This document shows positions 11,083 to 22,287 of a stretch of 64,000 nucleotides of DNA, piece by piece. The first letter of the stretch is position 1; every line of letters begins with the position of its first letter. Origin of the DNA: Zingiber officinale (Eukaryota > Streptophyta > Magnoliopsida > Zingiberales > Zingiberaceae). Position numbers and translations under genes: made by a program. The stretch spans positions 51,306,722 to 51,370,721 of the forward strand of contig NC_056000.1 in NCBI RefSeq assembly GCF_018446385.1, given 5' to 3'. The notes beneath the pieces are model-generated. The model did not search any database. It was given only the letters and a program-made list of their open reading frames with translations, and was not told the DNA's origin.

Positions 11083-11723
11083 TAGGACTATAAACTACGT
11101 AAGTGATGGTAAACAAATTTAATATTTGATTTGATAAAAATTTATTTATATTTATTTAATATATATATATATATATATATAAAATTAAATAAATAAGTTT
11201 TAATAGCTCGTTAAATTAAATAAATAAATTTCAACACATATATATTGAGTTTGTTAATATTATTGAACAACGTTCGTAAATAATATTCATGAATAACGTT
11301 CGTGAACAATATTCATGAGTCATATTTATTAATAAAGTTTTTTCAATATGTTAAAAAAATAATAAAATAAAATAAAATAAATAAATTTAAATTATCAAAT
11401 TCAATAATCAATTAAATAACTACAAGTTTCAAGCAATCAAACAAGCATGAATTATTCGATAATATTTAAACGAATCAAGTTCAAACCAAACTCAAGCTAA
11501 GCTCGAATCAAGCTCAAGCCAATCTTGAATTGAAAGCTCAATAGCATCTAAACAAACCAAGCTTCAAACAAGCTCAAACTCATAAAAAATAAACCAAGAA
11601 AAACTTGAACAATGATTTCAAAAGCTAAGTTTGGTTCATTTTAAGCTCGGCTCGCTCGGTTACCTTATCAAATAAGGTTAAACACCCCAAAACTCGATTC
11701 GACTCGGCTCATTTACACCCTTA
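11083..11723. mobile_element. hAT-type non-autonomous element, copy 1
   Basis: Exact 8-bp TSDs GTCCCACG flank it (11075-11082 and 11724-11731), the hAT signature. The right terminus is the complement of TAAGGGTGTAAATGAGCC; the left begins TAGGACTATAAAC and is more diverged. The interior is rich in GAGCTCGAATC/AAGCTTGA words and has an (AT)n run at 11158-11180. It is the inverted relative of the element at 37357-37985. Confidence 0.88.
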
Positions 11724-11844
11724 GTCCCACGGTTGATTTGATACTATATATATATACTGACAGTAGCCCTCTCTCTCCTCCCTCTCTATTATCCATGTTT
11801 AAAAATACATATATTTATTTCTCTTATATGTTTTAGTCATTTAC

Positions 11845-12290
11845 ACTAATAGCTAGTAGTCATCTGTGATTTACCTCTTCTGTATTAGCTTAGGAACGAA
11901 TTGACGGGAGCACTGGGTCGAACGAATCATCTTTTTACCACATGGTTTCCTCGGGACGGTGTGGTGGTTAAGACATGAAATATTATCACATGAGGTCTTG
12001 GGATAGAAATTTGACATATCCAAACATATCTTTTCTCATACCTTGATTATACATACTAATGATTATTAGCTATCCATAATTTATATCCTCCGTATTAATG
12101 GATGGAACGCTGAAAGCACTGAAAAGTAAATTACCTTTTATCATATATTTAAAAATATATATCCTCTCCTATATCTTAGTTATTTGAGCTATTTGTATTA
12201 CCACCTAATAGATGTTCATAATTTATTTTTTTCATATTAATTTAAGGACAAATTGAGAATGAGCTTTCGACCACATGTTCGAAAATATGC
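11845..12290 (+). mobile_element. Cluster of decayed tRNA-derived SINE copies
   Basis: Three partial copies lie head to tail: a 3' half (about 11845-11945), a near-complete copy (about 11945-12160) starting CCTCGGGACGGTGTGGTGG, and another 3' half (about 12185-12290). They match the better-preserved SINE at 18147-18358. The tRNA-like box B is eroded. Confidence 0.6.
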
Positions 12291-12751
12291 TACGTTGAAT
12301 CAAACTCTCCAGTTGCTCGCCATCGCACCATGCCGTGGGGCCCAACACTATCATAATTGAACCTCCGACGTTGCCCTTTTGAATCATATAAATCGCTTGC
12401 CCACCTAAATCGTTGGACTAATATAATTGACTCGTTATATAGTTGACTTACCTAAACCACCCAATGTGTCTGTCATGCTAAATAACTCAACTTGCATATA
12501 TAATTTATATCTCGCCTAACCAACTTGACTTGCTTGACTTCACTACCCATAATTAACCGCTATGTTAATTAAAGCTATTGTACCTCTACCACGTTTTCAG
12601 CACTAAGTAATAAGTATAGAAAAACTAAAACCACTAATAATCAGTCTTCGAAGAACAACCAGTTATGTTGAAATTATAATCAGTCTTCGAAGAACAACCA
12701 GTTTTCAAAAAATTTCTTCAAAAAGGGAAGGCATTCCGCATCTCAAATCAC
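12291..12751. other. Intergenic, upstream of the NLR relic
   Basis: AT-rich sequence with no recognised gene. A 22-bp direct duplication containing CAGTCTTCGAAGAACAACCA occurs near 12641 and again near 12680. Confidence 0.4.
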
Positions 12752-14858
12752 TTGGAGATGATTCGGAACAGCCCTTGGACCACCAATTCCTTCCTCCTGG
12801 ATGCTACTCTTAGTGCGGTTGAGCAGCCTGATGTGGCAGAGTGGATGAAGGATGTGGGTGTGACCCTTGAGGATGTCGACAGCCTACTCGAGAGGATCCT
12901 GGACTACTGGAAGCCAAACAAAGAGGACGAAGGAAAAAAGAATAGGAAGATGATGAGCAACTTCCTTTCAATGAGCAGCCGCCAAGCCATCCTAGTAGAG
13001 CTCAAAGAGATGGCCTGCTTGTTGAATTGCCAGGTCAATAGAGGGGCGACTTTAGGCCTCTGAGTGGAGATGATGGAATCTATGAATCCAACCCATGATC
13101 ACTACTCTGCTATTCTAAGAGAGGAGGTGATAGGAAGAAATAGAACAAATCAAAGAACTCCTTCAACAACAACGATGTGATGAGGATGGAAATGCACCCT
13201 TCAACATTGGCTGGGAAGGTACAAAGTGTGGGAACACAATCCTGGCTCGCGCAATCTATCATCACCCTTGGGTGCGTCAACATTTCCAATATCGGATATG
13301 GTTGGATGCTCCTTCATCAATTGACTTCAAGAGTAACGTGATCGCCTTTAAAGAAATTGTAAGATTATTGACCGGGAAGCCATGTTCGAACACTGATTGT
13401 TGGCCACTTATCAATGATAAATTAAGCTTCTTCTCCTATTGCTATTGATATGCTAATTCCACTTGCTAAGGAATGTTATGGCCTTGATGGATATCCTCTA
13501 TGGGTAAAGAGTATGGGACTCATTTTTAGGCGGATAGACACGAGTCAGTTGCAAGGAGATTTTAAGACGATATGACCTTCATACTTTATTATGGGATTAT
13601 TCTCGGCCAGTTGAAAGAGAACGACATTTTCAGTGCCAGGAATTGTTTGGAAGATATTCAAATCGATGTTCTGATGAAGATCTGTTCCAAATATTGGTTG
13701 CAGAAGGCACTGTAAGATATAATTGGATGAAAAATATTGAACACGAGTCATTCGACTTCAAGACAGATCCATGCTTTTTCAGAATGAAGGCTGGTGAAGG
13801 TTCCAGGATACCACCACAATGCCGCCATCTGTATCTACCTATCCATTCAAAAAATATTTCAAAAATTAAAAAAGCTGGAGTGGCCAACAAGCTGAGAACT
13901 TTGATCTTGCACAGGGAAGAAGAGAAAAAACGAACATATTTATCATACCGGAACAAAGATACTTGAAAGTATATTTGTAAATCTCAAACATTTATGTACG
14001 TTACATATGAGAGGTATCATGATTCAAGAAGTCCCTAGTTCGGTTGACACATTGCATTGCTTGAGGTGCCTCAACCTTGCGGAGAACAAGATAGAAACAC
14101 TACCAGAATCCCTCTGCAACCTCCATTATTTGTGTGTTCTAAATTTATCTAGTTGCAAAAAACTTAAGGAGCTTCCAAGACAAATCCACAAGCTCAGAAA
14201 TTTACAGATTTTGAAACTCTCATGCTGCCTGAGGATTCAAAAGCTGCCGAAATCAATCACTTGCCTTGTGAATTTGAAAGAATTAGATGTTGGTGATTGT
14301 TGTTATCTTTCGAAGTTACCTGATGACTTGAGCGACATGAAGAACTTGATGCAGCTTGAGATGCATGGATGCGCATCATTGACTATAATGCCTATTGGAA
14401 TTAGGCAATTGATAAATCTGGAAGTGCTATGGGGATATGATGCTATCGATGGTCTTGGGAATGTCATGTTGCCAGAGTTGCAAGATCTTACAAATTTCGA
14501 GTACCTGCATATACAACACCTTGAAAGAATCGAACTAGCAGAAGAAAAGAATATTACTCCACCTACAAATTTACCGGAGAATCAATGTCTAAATGAGTTG
14601 ATGTTGCATTCGGAATGGTGGAATGATATGGTTGCTGAAGGAACTTTGGAGCCCACAATGCTGCTGACCCAAGGCTTCCAACATAACCTACGAGACTTGA
14701 AGATGGTTTCATACATGAGTGACAAATTCCCAAGTTGTCCGATGATGACCGAGGGAGATCCTCAGCTTGTATTTTTAATCTTGGATCATGAGCAATTTCA
14801 TGGAGTTGAAAGAAGCAATCTACTACAACCTTATCCTCTTCATAAGCAGAATATATAA
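12752..14858 (+). pseudogene. CC-NB-LRR disease-resistance gene relic
   Basis: Order and motifs are those of a plant NLR immune receptor. The N-terminal frame (12752-13063) has the Rx-type coiled coil (VAEWMKDVGVTLEDVDSLLE). A decayed NB-ARC follows: the P-loop region near 13205-13310 still encodes LARAIYHHPWVRQHF, but the GKTT core is broken and frames change repeatedly. A winged-helix-like part (13643-13966) ends at a stop just before the LRRs. The last frame (14007-14858, 283 codons) is uninterrupted, with about six canonical repeats such as LPESLCNLHYLCVLNLSSC. In-phase LRR sequence continues upstream of the 14007 ATG, so that ATG is internal. NLRs are usually 800-1200 residues with a full NB-ARC. 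Frameshifts and stops make a working full-length receptor unlikely; a short LRR-only product is possible but unsupported. Confidence 0.88.
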
Positions 14859-14929
14859 CAACAACTTCAGCAACATGTTAAGTAGTTTGGGTTAGAAGAT
14901 TACTTGCAGATCTTCACCAACAATAAAAA

Positions 14930-15535
14930 GATGCAACTATTATTTTTTGTGATAATAAATCAACAATTGCAATGACAAAAAATCTAACTTTCCATGTGAG
15001 ACTTAGTTGCAAATAATGAAATTATATTGGACTGTTATAGCACATATGAACAAGTGACAAATATCTTAACGAAGTCACTTCCAAGAGATAAATTTATTTA
15101 TTTTAAATCATGTCTTGATGTTTGTAATTTTGAATCAAGGGGGAGTGTTAATAAAATGACTCAAAATTAATATTTGAGTTAGTGGGGGTGATGAGATGAC
15201 AATCAGTGGTAGTAGTGTTAGTGGTTAAAGAAAAATGTCTATGTTCAATGTATCTTCATTAGTTGTGTTAGTGGGGTAGAATAGTTGAGTTAGTGGGCTA
15301 GAATTATGGAGTTAGTTATTTTTCATGAGTTGTGTAAGTAGTTTACAAATTGACTACGTGTTTGAATCAAGTATTGAAAATTATTGTATTCCACTTATCT
15401 ATCTTGTCCTCTTATCCACCTCCCATTTTTATTTAACAAAATTTCATCTCTTTCCTCTCTTATCTGTATGTAAAAAAATAAAATTCTCTATTCTCTCTCC
15501 TTTAATTACATACAGCAACCATTGTGATGTTTTTT
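14930..15535 (+). mobile_element. Copia 3' end: RNase H remnant, PPT and LTR
   Basis: 14935-15130 encodes the broken end of a copia RNase H (DNKSTIAMTKN, then stops). A polypurine tract AATCAAGGGGGAG ends at 15145, and an LTR starts TGTTAATAAAATG at 15146. The LTR end, near 15535, is not sharply defined. The remnant abuts the NLR relic's 3' flank. Confidence 0.75.
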
Positions 15536-15645
15536 AAAAACAAGCACCACCTTTATATTGTTTTAAAAAAATAGTACAACCTTGATGTTGTTTCTAAAAA
15601 ATAGCAATAAGGTGGTGTCGGTTTTTAAGACTAGCACCACCAACG
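15536..15645. repeat. Minisatellite, left part
   Basis: Degenerate units of about 40 bp around GGTTTTTAAAAATTAGCACCACC, cut at 15645 by the solo LTR and resumed at 17283. The TTTTTAAAAA core is palindromic. Confidence 0.7.
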
Positions 15646-17282
15646 TGTTGGGACCGATGTGTCCGCTGGGGGGGGGGGTGAATAGCGTCTCGTCGGTTGC
15701 GTCTTGACGATGATATGTAGCGGAAATAAAATACAAGGCTCACACAACGCTAAGAAGTAGATTTACTTGGTATCCACCTCAAGAAAAGGTGACTAATCCA
15801 AGGATCCACACAGAACACGCTCCTCCACTATAAAAACCCTCCTTCTCGGTCGCAGCCAAAGGCGGAGAAGCCTTGTACAAATTCTCACACACATAAACAA
15901 CTCACACAAGAAGAAGAACTACAAATACAAGTAAAAACACTCTCTTCTTGCTTACTTGTTGCTTGTTATTGCCTCTTGAACCTTGAGAGAACACTCTCAA
16001 GAGCCTTCAAGAACTAGCGGTGAAAGTCGGAGAAGTTCGTTGAAGATCGCCAAAAAATCGCAGGAAGAAGATCGCAAAAATCTGGCGAAGAAAACGCTCC
16101 GCCTAGGCTATATACAGTGCCTCCAATCGATTGAAATCAACTCTAATCGATTGCCACGTCAGCACCGCTCCATCGCAACCGTCCATCACCTGCATCCTGT
16201 GCAACAGTCACTTCCCAAGCGATCGACCGATCGATTGGGACTGCCTGAATCGATCGCCCGATCGATTCAACGCCTTTCTGTGCTCTCGCGTCCGCGTGAG
16301 AGCTTTTACTGCCCAATCGATCGACCGATCGATTGGCAGCTCCCAATCGATCGCCCGATCGATTGGGAAAGTCTCTGTGCTCACAATTTCACATCCCAAT
16401 CGATTGGTCGATTGATTGGGCCTTCCCACAATAGCAGCACAGTCCAAATCGATCGACCGATAGATTTGGACCCTGTTCAATCGATCGCCCGATCAATTGA
16501 TCAGCCTGGACTTGACTCAATCTCAAGTCCAAAGTCTCCAACCCAACTCCCAGTGAACCGTGACATGTTGGATTTCTATGCCTAGCATTTGGCCACATCC
16601 GACCAACCTCGAACTAGCCTTCTAACCTCCTCCATCAGCCTTGCGTCCCTCGGATATCTCCCCATCCTTCACGCCTTGCCTTCAGGAGCTTCCTTCGGTC
16701 TCATCCTAGTTGTCGGGTTCTCCTTGCCAAGTTACACTAGGACTTATCTTGCCAAGGCCATATGCTTGGACTTACACCCTTTGCCAAGATCACACTTGGA
16801 CTTTCCAATTACCTAGCTCCTCACCAGGACTTTCTCCTTTGCCAAGATCATCCTTGAACTTTCCAGTTGCCTGGCTTCTCACCAGGACTTTCCACTTGCC
16901 TGGCTCCTCACCAGGACTTTCCAATTCTCTGGCTTCTCACCAGGACTTTCTCCTGCCTAGCTCCTCACTAGGACTTTCCCGTTGCCTGGCTCCTCACTAG
17001 GACTTTCCCGTTGCCTGGCTCCTCACCAGGACTTTCCTCTGCCTAACTCCTCACTAGGACTTCCCAAATGCCTAACATCCAGTTAGGACTTTTCCAGTCA
17101 AGCCTCCTGTCAACCTTGACCTAATTGACTTGTATTCTCATCAACCTGGTCAATCATTTGACCATCTCCACAACCGGACAATTGCTGCAGCAATCTCCTT
17201 ATATTGTCAAACATCAAAACTTAAATCCTGACTCAAGCTTAGTCAAACTGGTCAAACTTGACCTAGGAAAATTGCCCCAACA
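15646..17282 (-). mobile_element. SIRE-like copia solo LTR
   Basis: The 1637-bp LTR runs from TGTTGGG to CCCAACA with exact TSDs CAACG (15641-15645, 17283-17287). The CCCCCC-AGCGGAC block near its 3' end (minus sense) and the many GACTTTCC/CTCACCAGG repeats match the solo LTR at 44909-46009 read in reverse. The minus-strand TATA box is at 16108-16115. The 200-codon plus-strand frame (15983-16585) is read-through of palindromes, not a gene. Confidence 0.88.
16123..16503. repeat. ATCGATCG palindrome cluster in LTR U3
   Basis: About seven imperfect 20-bp palindromes of the form AATCGATCGNCCGATCGATT, plus two shorter AATCGATT sites, separated by 20-50 bp. They sit directly upstream, in minus sense, of the LTR TATA box. 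Confidence 0.88.
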
Positions 17283-17553
17283 CAACGTGCATGGATTTTT
17301 AAGATCATCACCACCAAAGTGCTGGTCTTTAAAAATTAACACCACCATGATGCTCTCTCTATGTATCATTGTTGGTTTTTAAAAATTAGCACCAAGGTTT
17401 TTTTTTAAAAAAAAAAAAACAAGTACTGGTATTTAAAAATTAACACCTTGGTGTTCTTTCTCTATGCATCATTGCTGGTTTTTAAAAATTAGCACAAAGG
17501 CACGAAGGTATTTTTTTAAAAATAGATATCACAGTGGTGATTGATGTATTTAA
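17283..17553. repeat. Minisatellite, right part
   Basis: Five or so units with GGTTTTTAAAAATTAGCACC and CACCACCA/GGTGTT linkers. It continues at 18921-18958 beyond the Tourist-like element, so one array was split by two insertions. Confidence 0.75.
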
Positions 17554-18920
17554 GGTGGCATTTGGTTTAGGGGTTTGGGAATAAGAGAATGAATTTATTC
17601 CCAAACCTTATGTTTGGTTGATGGGAATGAAATTAAAATTTTAGAATGAAACCCAAAATTTGGATATTTATGAAACTCATTTTCTCTCTTGGGTTTTGAT
17701 GGGAATGAGATGAGAATTAAGTTTTGAACGATAATACCCTTAATATATTTGTTTAATTTTTCTTTCATATCACTTTCGCTCTTCTTATTCTCTCTCATCA
17801 TACTTTATCTCTCCTCATTTTATCATCACACTTTCTCTCTCAATCTCTCTCATCATACACGCTCTCCTTATTTTCTCTCATCATACTATCTCTCTCCTCA
17901 TTCTATCATCATATTCTCTCTCCTTAATCTCCCCCATCATATAGTCTCTCTTTATTTTCTTTTCATCATACTTTCTCTCTCCTCATTCTATCATCACATT
18001 CTCTCTCCTTAATCTCCCCCATCATATAGTCTCTCTTTATTTTCTTTCATCATACTTTCTCTCTCTCTTCATTCTCTCCCATTATACTTTATCTCGCATC
18101 GTACTTTCTCTCTCCTCATCCTCTCTCATCATGCTTTCTCTCCCATCATGTCTCCTCGGGACGGTCTAGTGGCTAGCGCATTAGATGTTGTCACCATGAA
18201 GTCTGGGATTCGAATCTCGACATAGTCGAGATAAATGCCTTCCTAATGCGCCAATTACTATTTCAAAGGCTAGTAGTCACTCCTGATTTACCTCATCCGT
18301 GTTGACTCTAGGACGGGTTGGCGAGGGTGCTGGGGCGAGCGTAGTCACCTTTTGCCACCATGCTTTCTCTCCCATTACACTCTCTTTTCTTATTTTTTCT
18401 CATCACACTTTCTCTCTTATCACAGTCTCTCTCATCATACTTTCTCTCTCTTCATTCTCTCCCATCACACACTCTCTCCACTCATTTTCTTTCATCATAT
18501 TTTCTCTCTCTTCATTCTCTCCCATCACACACTCTCTCTACTTATTTTCTCTCATCATATTTTCTCTCTCTTCATTCTCTCCCATCACACTTTCTCTCTC
18601 TTTATGCTTTCTCTCCCATCACACTCACTTTCCTCATTTTTCTTCATCACACTTTCTCTCTCATCATATTTTCTCTCTCCCCATTCTCTCTCACAATGCT
18701 CTCTCTTATCATACTTTCTTTCCTCATTTTCTTTCATCATACTTTCTCTCTCTTCATTTTTCCCATTATATTTTTTTTCTCATCACACTTTCTCTCTCAT
18801 TATTCTCTCTCATCATATTTTTCTCTCACATCATTCAATAACCAAACATTATTTTTATAAGTGATATTCATGCTTGTACTCATTCTCATTCCGATTCTTA
18901 GGAAAGAACCAAATGACACC
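17554..18920. mobile_element. Tourist-like element A, swollen by CT repeats
   Basis: Termini GGTGGCATTTGGTTT and AACCAAATGACACC form an inverted repeat flanked by TAA on both sides (17551-17553, 18921-18923), the PIF/Harbinger target pattern. Most of the 1367 bp is a degenerate CTTTCTCTCTCATCATA array; the long frames in it are low complexity. A SINE is inserted at 18147. Confidence 0.7.
18147..18358 (+). mobile_element. tRNA-derived SINE
   Basis: Starts near CTCCTCGGGACGGTCTAGTGG (box A region) and holds the box B-like GGGATTCGAATCTC at 18205-18218. A 17-bp direct repeat CATGCTTTCTCTCCCAT flanks it (18130-18146, 18359-18375), although the host is CT-repeat DNA, so part of that match could be chance. 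Related decayed copies lie at 11845-12290 and 49640-49831. Confidence 0.75.
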
Positions 18921-19289
18921 TAAATTGTGGTATTGGTTTTTAAATCAACACAATATTGGGGGGGGGGGGTGTTTGGTTCTTTCATTGGAATAGGAATCGA
19001 AATGGAAATAATAGTATTGTGGAATGGGAATGGGTATGAGCATGGATATCACTCTTAAAAGTAATGTTTGGTTAGTTGAATATTTTCTATTAGAATAAAT
19101 TAAAATTTCCTTTTTTACCCTTAAAGGAAAATAAGAGAAAAAAATTAGATATGAGAGAAAGTTGAATGTGAGAGAAAAATATGATGAGAGAAAATGATGA
19201 GAGAGAAAGTGTAATGGGAAAGAATTAAGAGAGAGAAAGTACGATAAGAGAAAATGAGAAAAAAGAGTGTGATGGAAGAGAGCATGATG

Positions 19290-21866
19290 TGTTGGTTGCT
19301 ACTCGGAAAACCTAGAGGTTCCACTGTACAAAAATTTTGTACAAAGGTCTGAACCTTTTCCTAGCTACCATGTGTTCTTTTAAATTAAATTTTGGATCGC
19401 CTGCGGAACTTAACACGTTTGATCCAAAACTTAATCTATTTGTTCTTTAAGGTTTAGACTTGGATCTCCTGCGGAACTTAACACGTTTGATCCAAATCAC
19501 CTAAGTTATTAATTCCATTAAATATTAATTTCCATAATTGGTTCCCAGTACTGACGTGGCGAGGCACATGACCTTCTTGGATATGGGAACAACCACCACC
19601 GACTAGACAAAACCTTTTATGGAAAGCTAATATTTAATTTCCTAAAATAACTTTAGGTCAACCAAAAAGAACAATCAAATCACAAGGAAAAGAAAAATAA
19701 AAGAACACAACTTCGAAAAACATATTCGAAATACTAGAATCGTAAGCCTCTTGTATTTGGTATTATTTCCATAAATAACTAGCATGACGCGGAAAGGAAA
19801 AATTACTAGTTATACCTTCTAAAAAGACCTCTTGATCTTCTACCGTATTCCTCTTCTAACCTCGGACGTTGTGTGGGCAACGATCTTCCGAGATGAGAAC
19901 CACCAAGCACCTTCTTCTTCCTTAGAAGTTTCGGTCACCACAATTCTCCAAGAGAAGTAGAGGTCCGGCCACCACCACCAAGCTCCAAGGGATGCAAGAA
20001 ACAAAACCACCTTTCTCTCCTTCTTCTCCTAGCTAGAACCGGCCACCATCAAGAGCTCCAAGAGAGGTTGTCGCCGGCCATAAGAAGAAGAGAAGAGGAA
20101 GAAGCTAGGGCCGGCACCAAGGAGGAAAAGAGAGGAGAAGAATAATAGAGTTGATCACCCGTGAAGGCACCTCTACCCCCTCTTTTATAATCCTTGGTCT
20201 TGACAAATAAGGAAATTTTAATAAAAAATTCCTTAATTCTTTTGTCATAAAAAAGAAAAATTATTTTAATTAAAAAATAATTTTCTTCTTTTAATAATAA
20301 TGGCCGGCCACTTCTAATTCCCCAAAACAAGGAAAATTTAATTCACACAAGAATTAAAACTTCCTAATTTGTTTCTAGAAATTTATAAAAAATTCTCCAA
20401 TAATTTTTATCCCTTCATGATTGGTTAATAAAAAGGAAATTTTATAAATTAAAATTCTTCTTTTAAACATGTGGATAATTTCCAAAAGGAAAGTTATCTC
20501 TAAAAATTAAAATCTCTTTTCAATCTACAAATAAGGAAAGATATCAAATCTTTTCTTAATCTTTTGTAGAAACTAATAAAAGAGAATATTTAATTTTTAA
20601 ACTTCTCTTTTAAATTATTATCATGGTTAAAAAGGAAAGTTTTTCTTAAAAATAAAATCTCCTTTCAATCTACAAATAAGGAAATATTTCAAATCTTTTC
20701 TTAATTTCTTAATCTTTTGTAGAAAGCTTTAAAAGGAAAGATTTAATTTTTAAACTCTCTTTTAAAACTATGATATCCACATAAGAAATAATTTTTTAAA
20801 AAATCCTTTTTAATATGATGTGGCCGGTCACCTAAGCTTGGGCTCCAAGCTATTGGCCGGCCACCTTAAGGCCAACCTTGAGCTTCAAGCTTAGCTTGGC
20901 CGGCCCCTATTGATTGGGTAAGAAGGTGGGTATGTGGTGGGTATAAATCTCTATATACAAGAGGCTACGATAGGGACCGAGAGGAGGAATTGGTTTTGGT
21001 CTCCCGATGAAATTAAGCTTCCCGTGTTCGCCTCGAACACACAACTTAATTCCATCAATAATAATTCATTCCACTAAAGAACTATTATTGAACTACCGCA
21101 CCAATCCCAAATTACATTTTGGGCTCCTTCTTATTATGAGTGTGTTAGTCTCCCTGTGTTTAAGATGTCAAATGTCCATTAATTAAGCGAGTTACTGACA
21201 ACTCATTTAATTAATATCTTAGTCCAAGAGTAGTACCACTCAACCTTATTATCATGTCGGACTAAGTCCACCTGCAGGGTTTAACATGACAATCCTTATG
21301 AGCTCCTCTTGAGGACATTCTCAACCTAGATCACTAGGACACAGTTTCCTTCTATAATCAACAATACACACTATAAGTGATATCATTTCCCAACTTATCG
21401 GGCTTATTGATTCATCGAACTAAATCTCACCCATTGATAAATTAAAGAAATAAATATCAAATATATGTGTTTGTTATTATATTAGGATTAAGAGCGCACG
21501 CTTCCATAATAACTGAGGTCTTTTTTTCTTTATAAAGTCAGTATAAAAGAAACGACCTCTAATGGTCCTACTCAATACACTCTAAGTGTACTAGTGTAAT
21601 TATATAGTTAAGATAAACTAATACCTAATTACACTACGACCTTCCAATGGTTTGTTCCTTTCCATTATGGTCGTGAGTTACTGTTTATAATTTATAAGGT
21701 ACTGATAACATGATCCTCTGTGTGTGACACCACACACCATGATATCTACAATATAAATTAATTGAACAACTACATTTATCATAAATGTAGACATTTGACC
21801 AATGTGATTCTTATTTCTAGATAAATGTTTATACCAAAAGCTAGGCTTTTAGTATACACTCTAACA
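19290..21866 (-). repeat. 3' LTR of the copia element
   Basis: 2577 bp, TGTTGG to CTAACA. TATA box on the minus strand near 20185. Long for copia, and larger than half of the internal region. Confidence 0.95.
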
Positions 21867-21879
21867 ATCTCCCACTTAT
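21867..21879 (-). other. Polypurine tract
   Basis: On the minus strand it reads AAGTGGGAGAT directly before the 3' LTR, the usual plus-strand primer position. Confidence 0.85.
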
Positions 21880-22287
21880 ACTAAAAGACTAAGCTGCCAT
21901 ATCTGCTGCCATACATCTGATTCACAACCCTTCAACATGCCCATCAAAAGCTCTTGCCTTAAGGACCTTAGTGAAAAGATCTATAGGTCATCACCTGATG
22001 CATTCTAGGCAGCAACAACTTCTCCTCGTTTATACGATTTCTCGTATTGGGTTGCGCTCTATTGTGTTTACTTGCCTTATAGACTTATGGTTTCTTCGAG
22101 TTTATCGCACTAACATTATTACAATAAATTGTAACAATCTTTGGACAAACCGTAAATCATATCTAAGTCTATCTTGAGGTTATTGAGTCATTTAGCTTTT
22201 ATGGCTACCTCGAGGCTTGCCATATACTAAGCTTCATGGTGGAGTCCAGAAAACACCTATGCTTATCACTCTTCCATAGTTATGACT

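Noticed and set aside
15983..16585. 200-codon plus-strand frame
   Set aside because: Lies inside a SIRE-like solo LTR; its RSI/DRPID repeats are translated ATCGATCG palindromes.
18299..18864. Three overlapping frames of 166-180 codons rich in Ser, Leu, Phe and His
   Set aside because: Read-through of a CT-rich degenerate repeat in all three frames; not coding.
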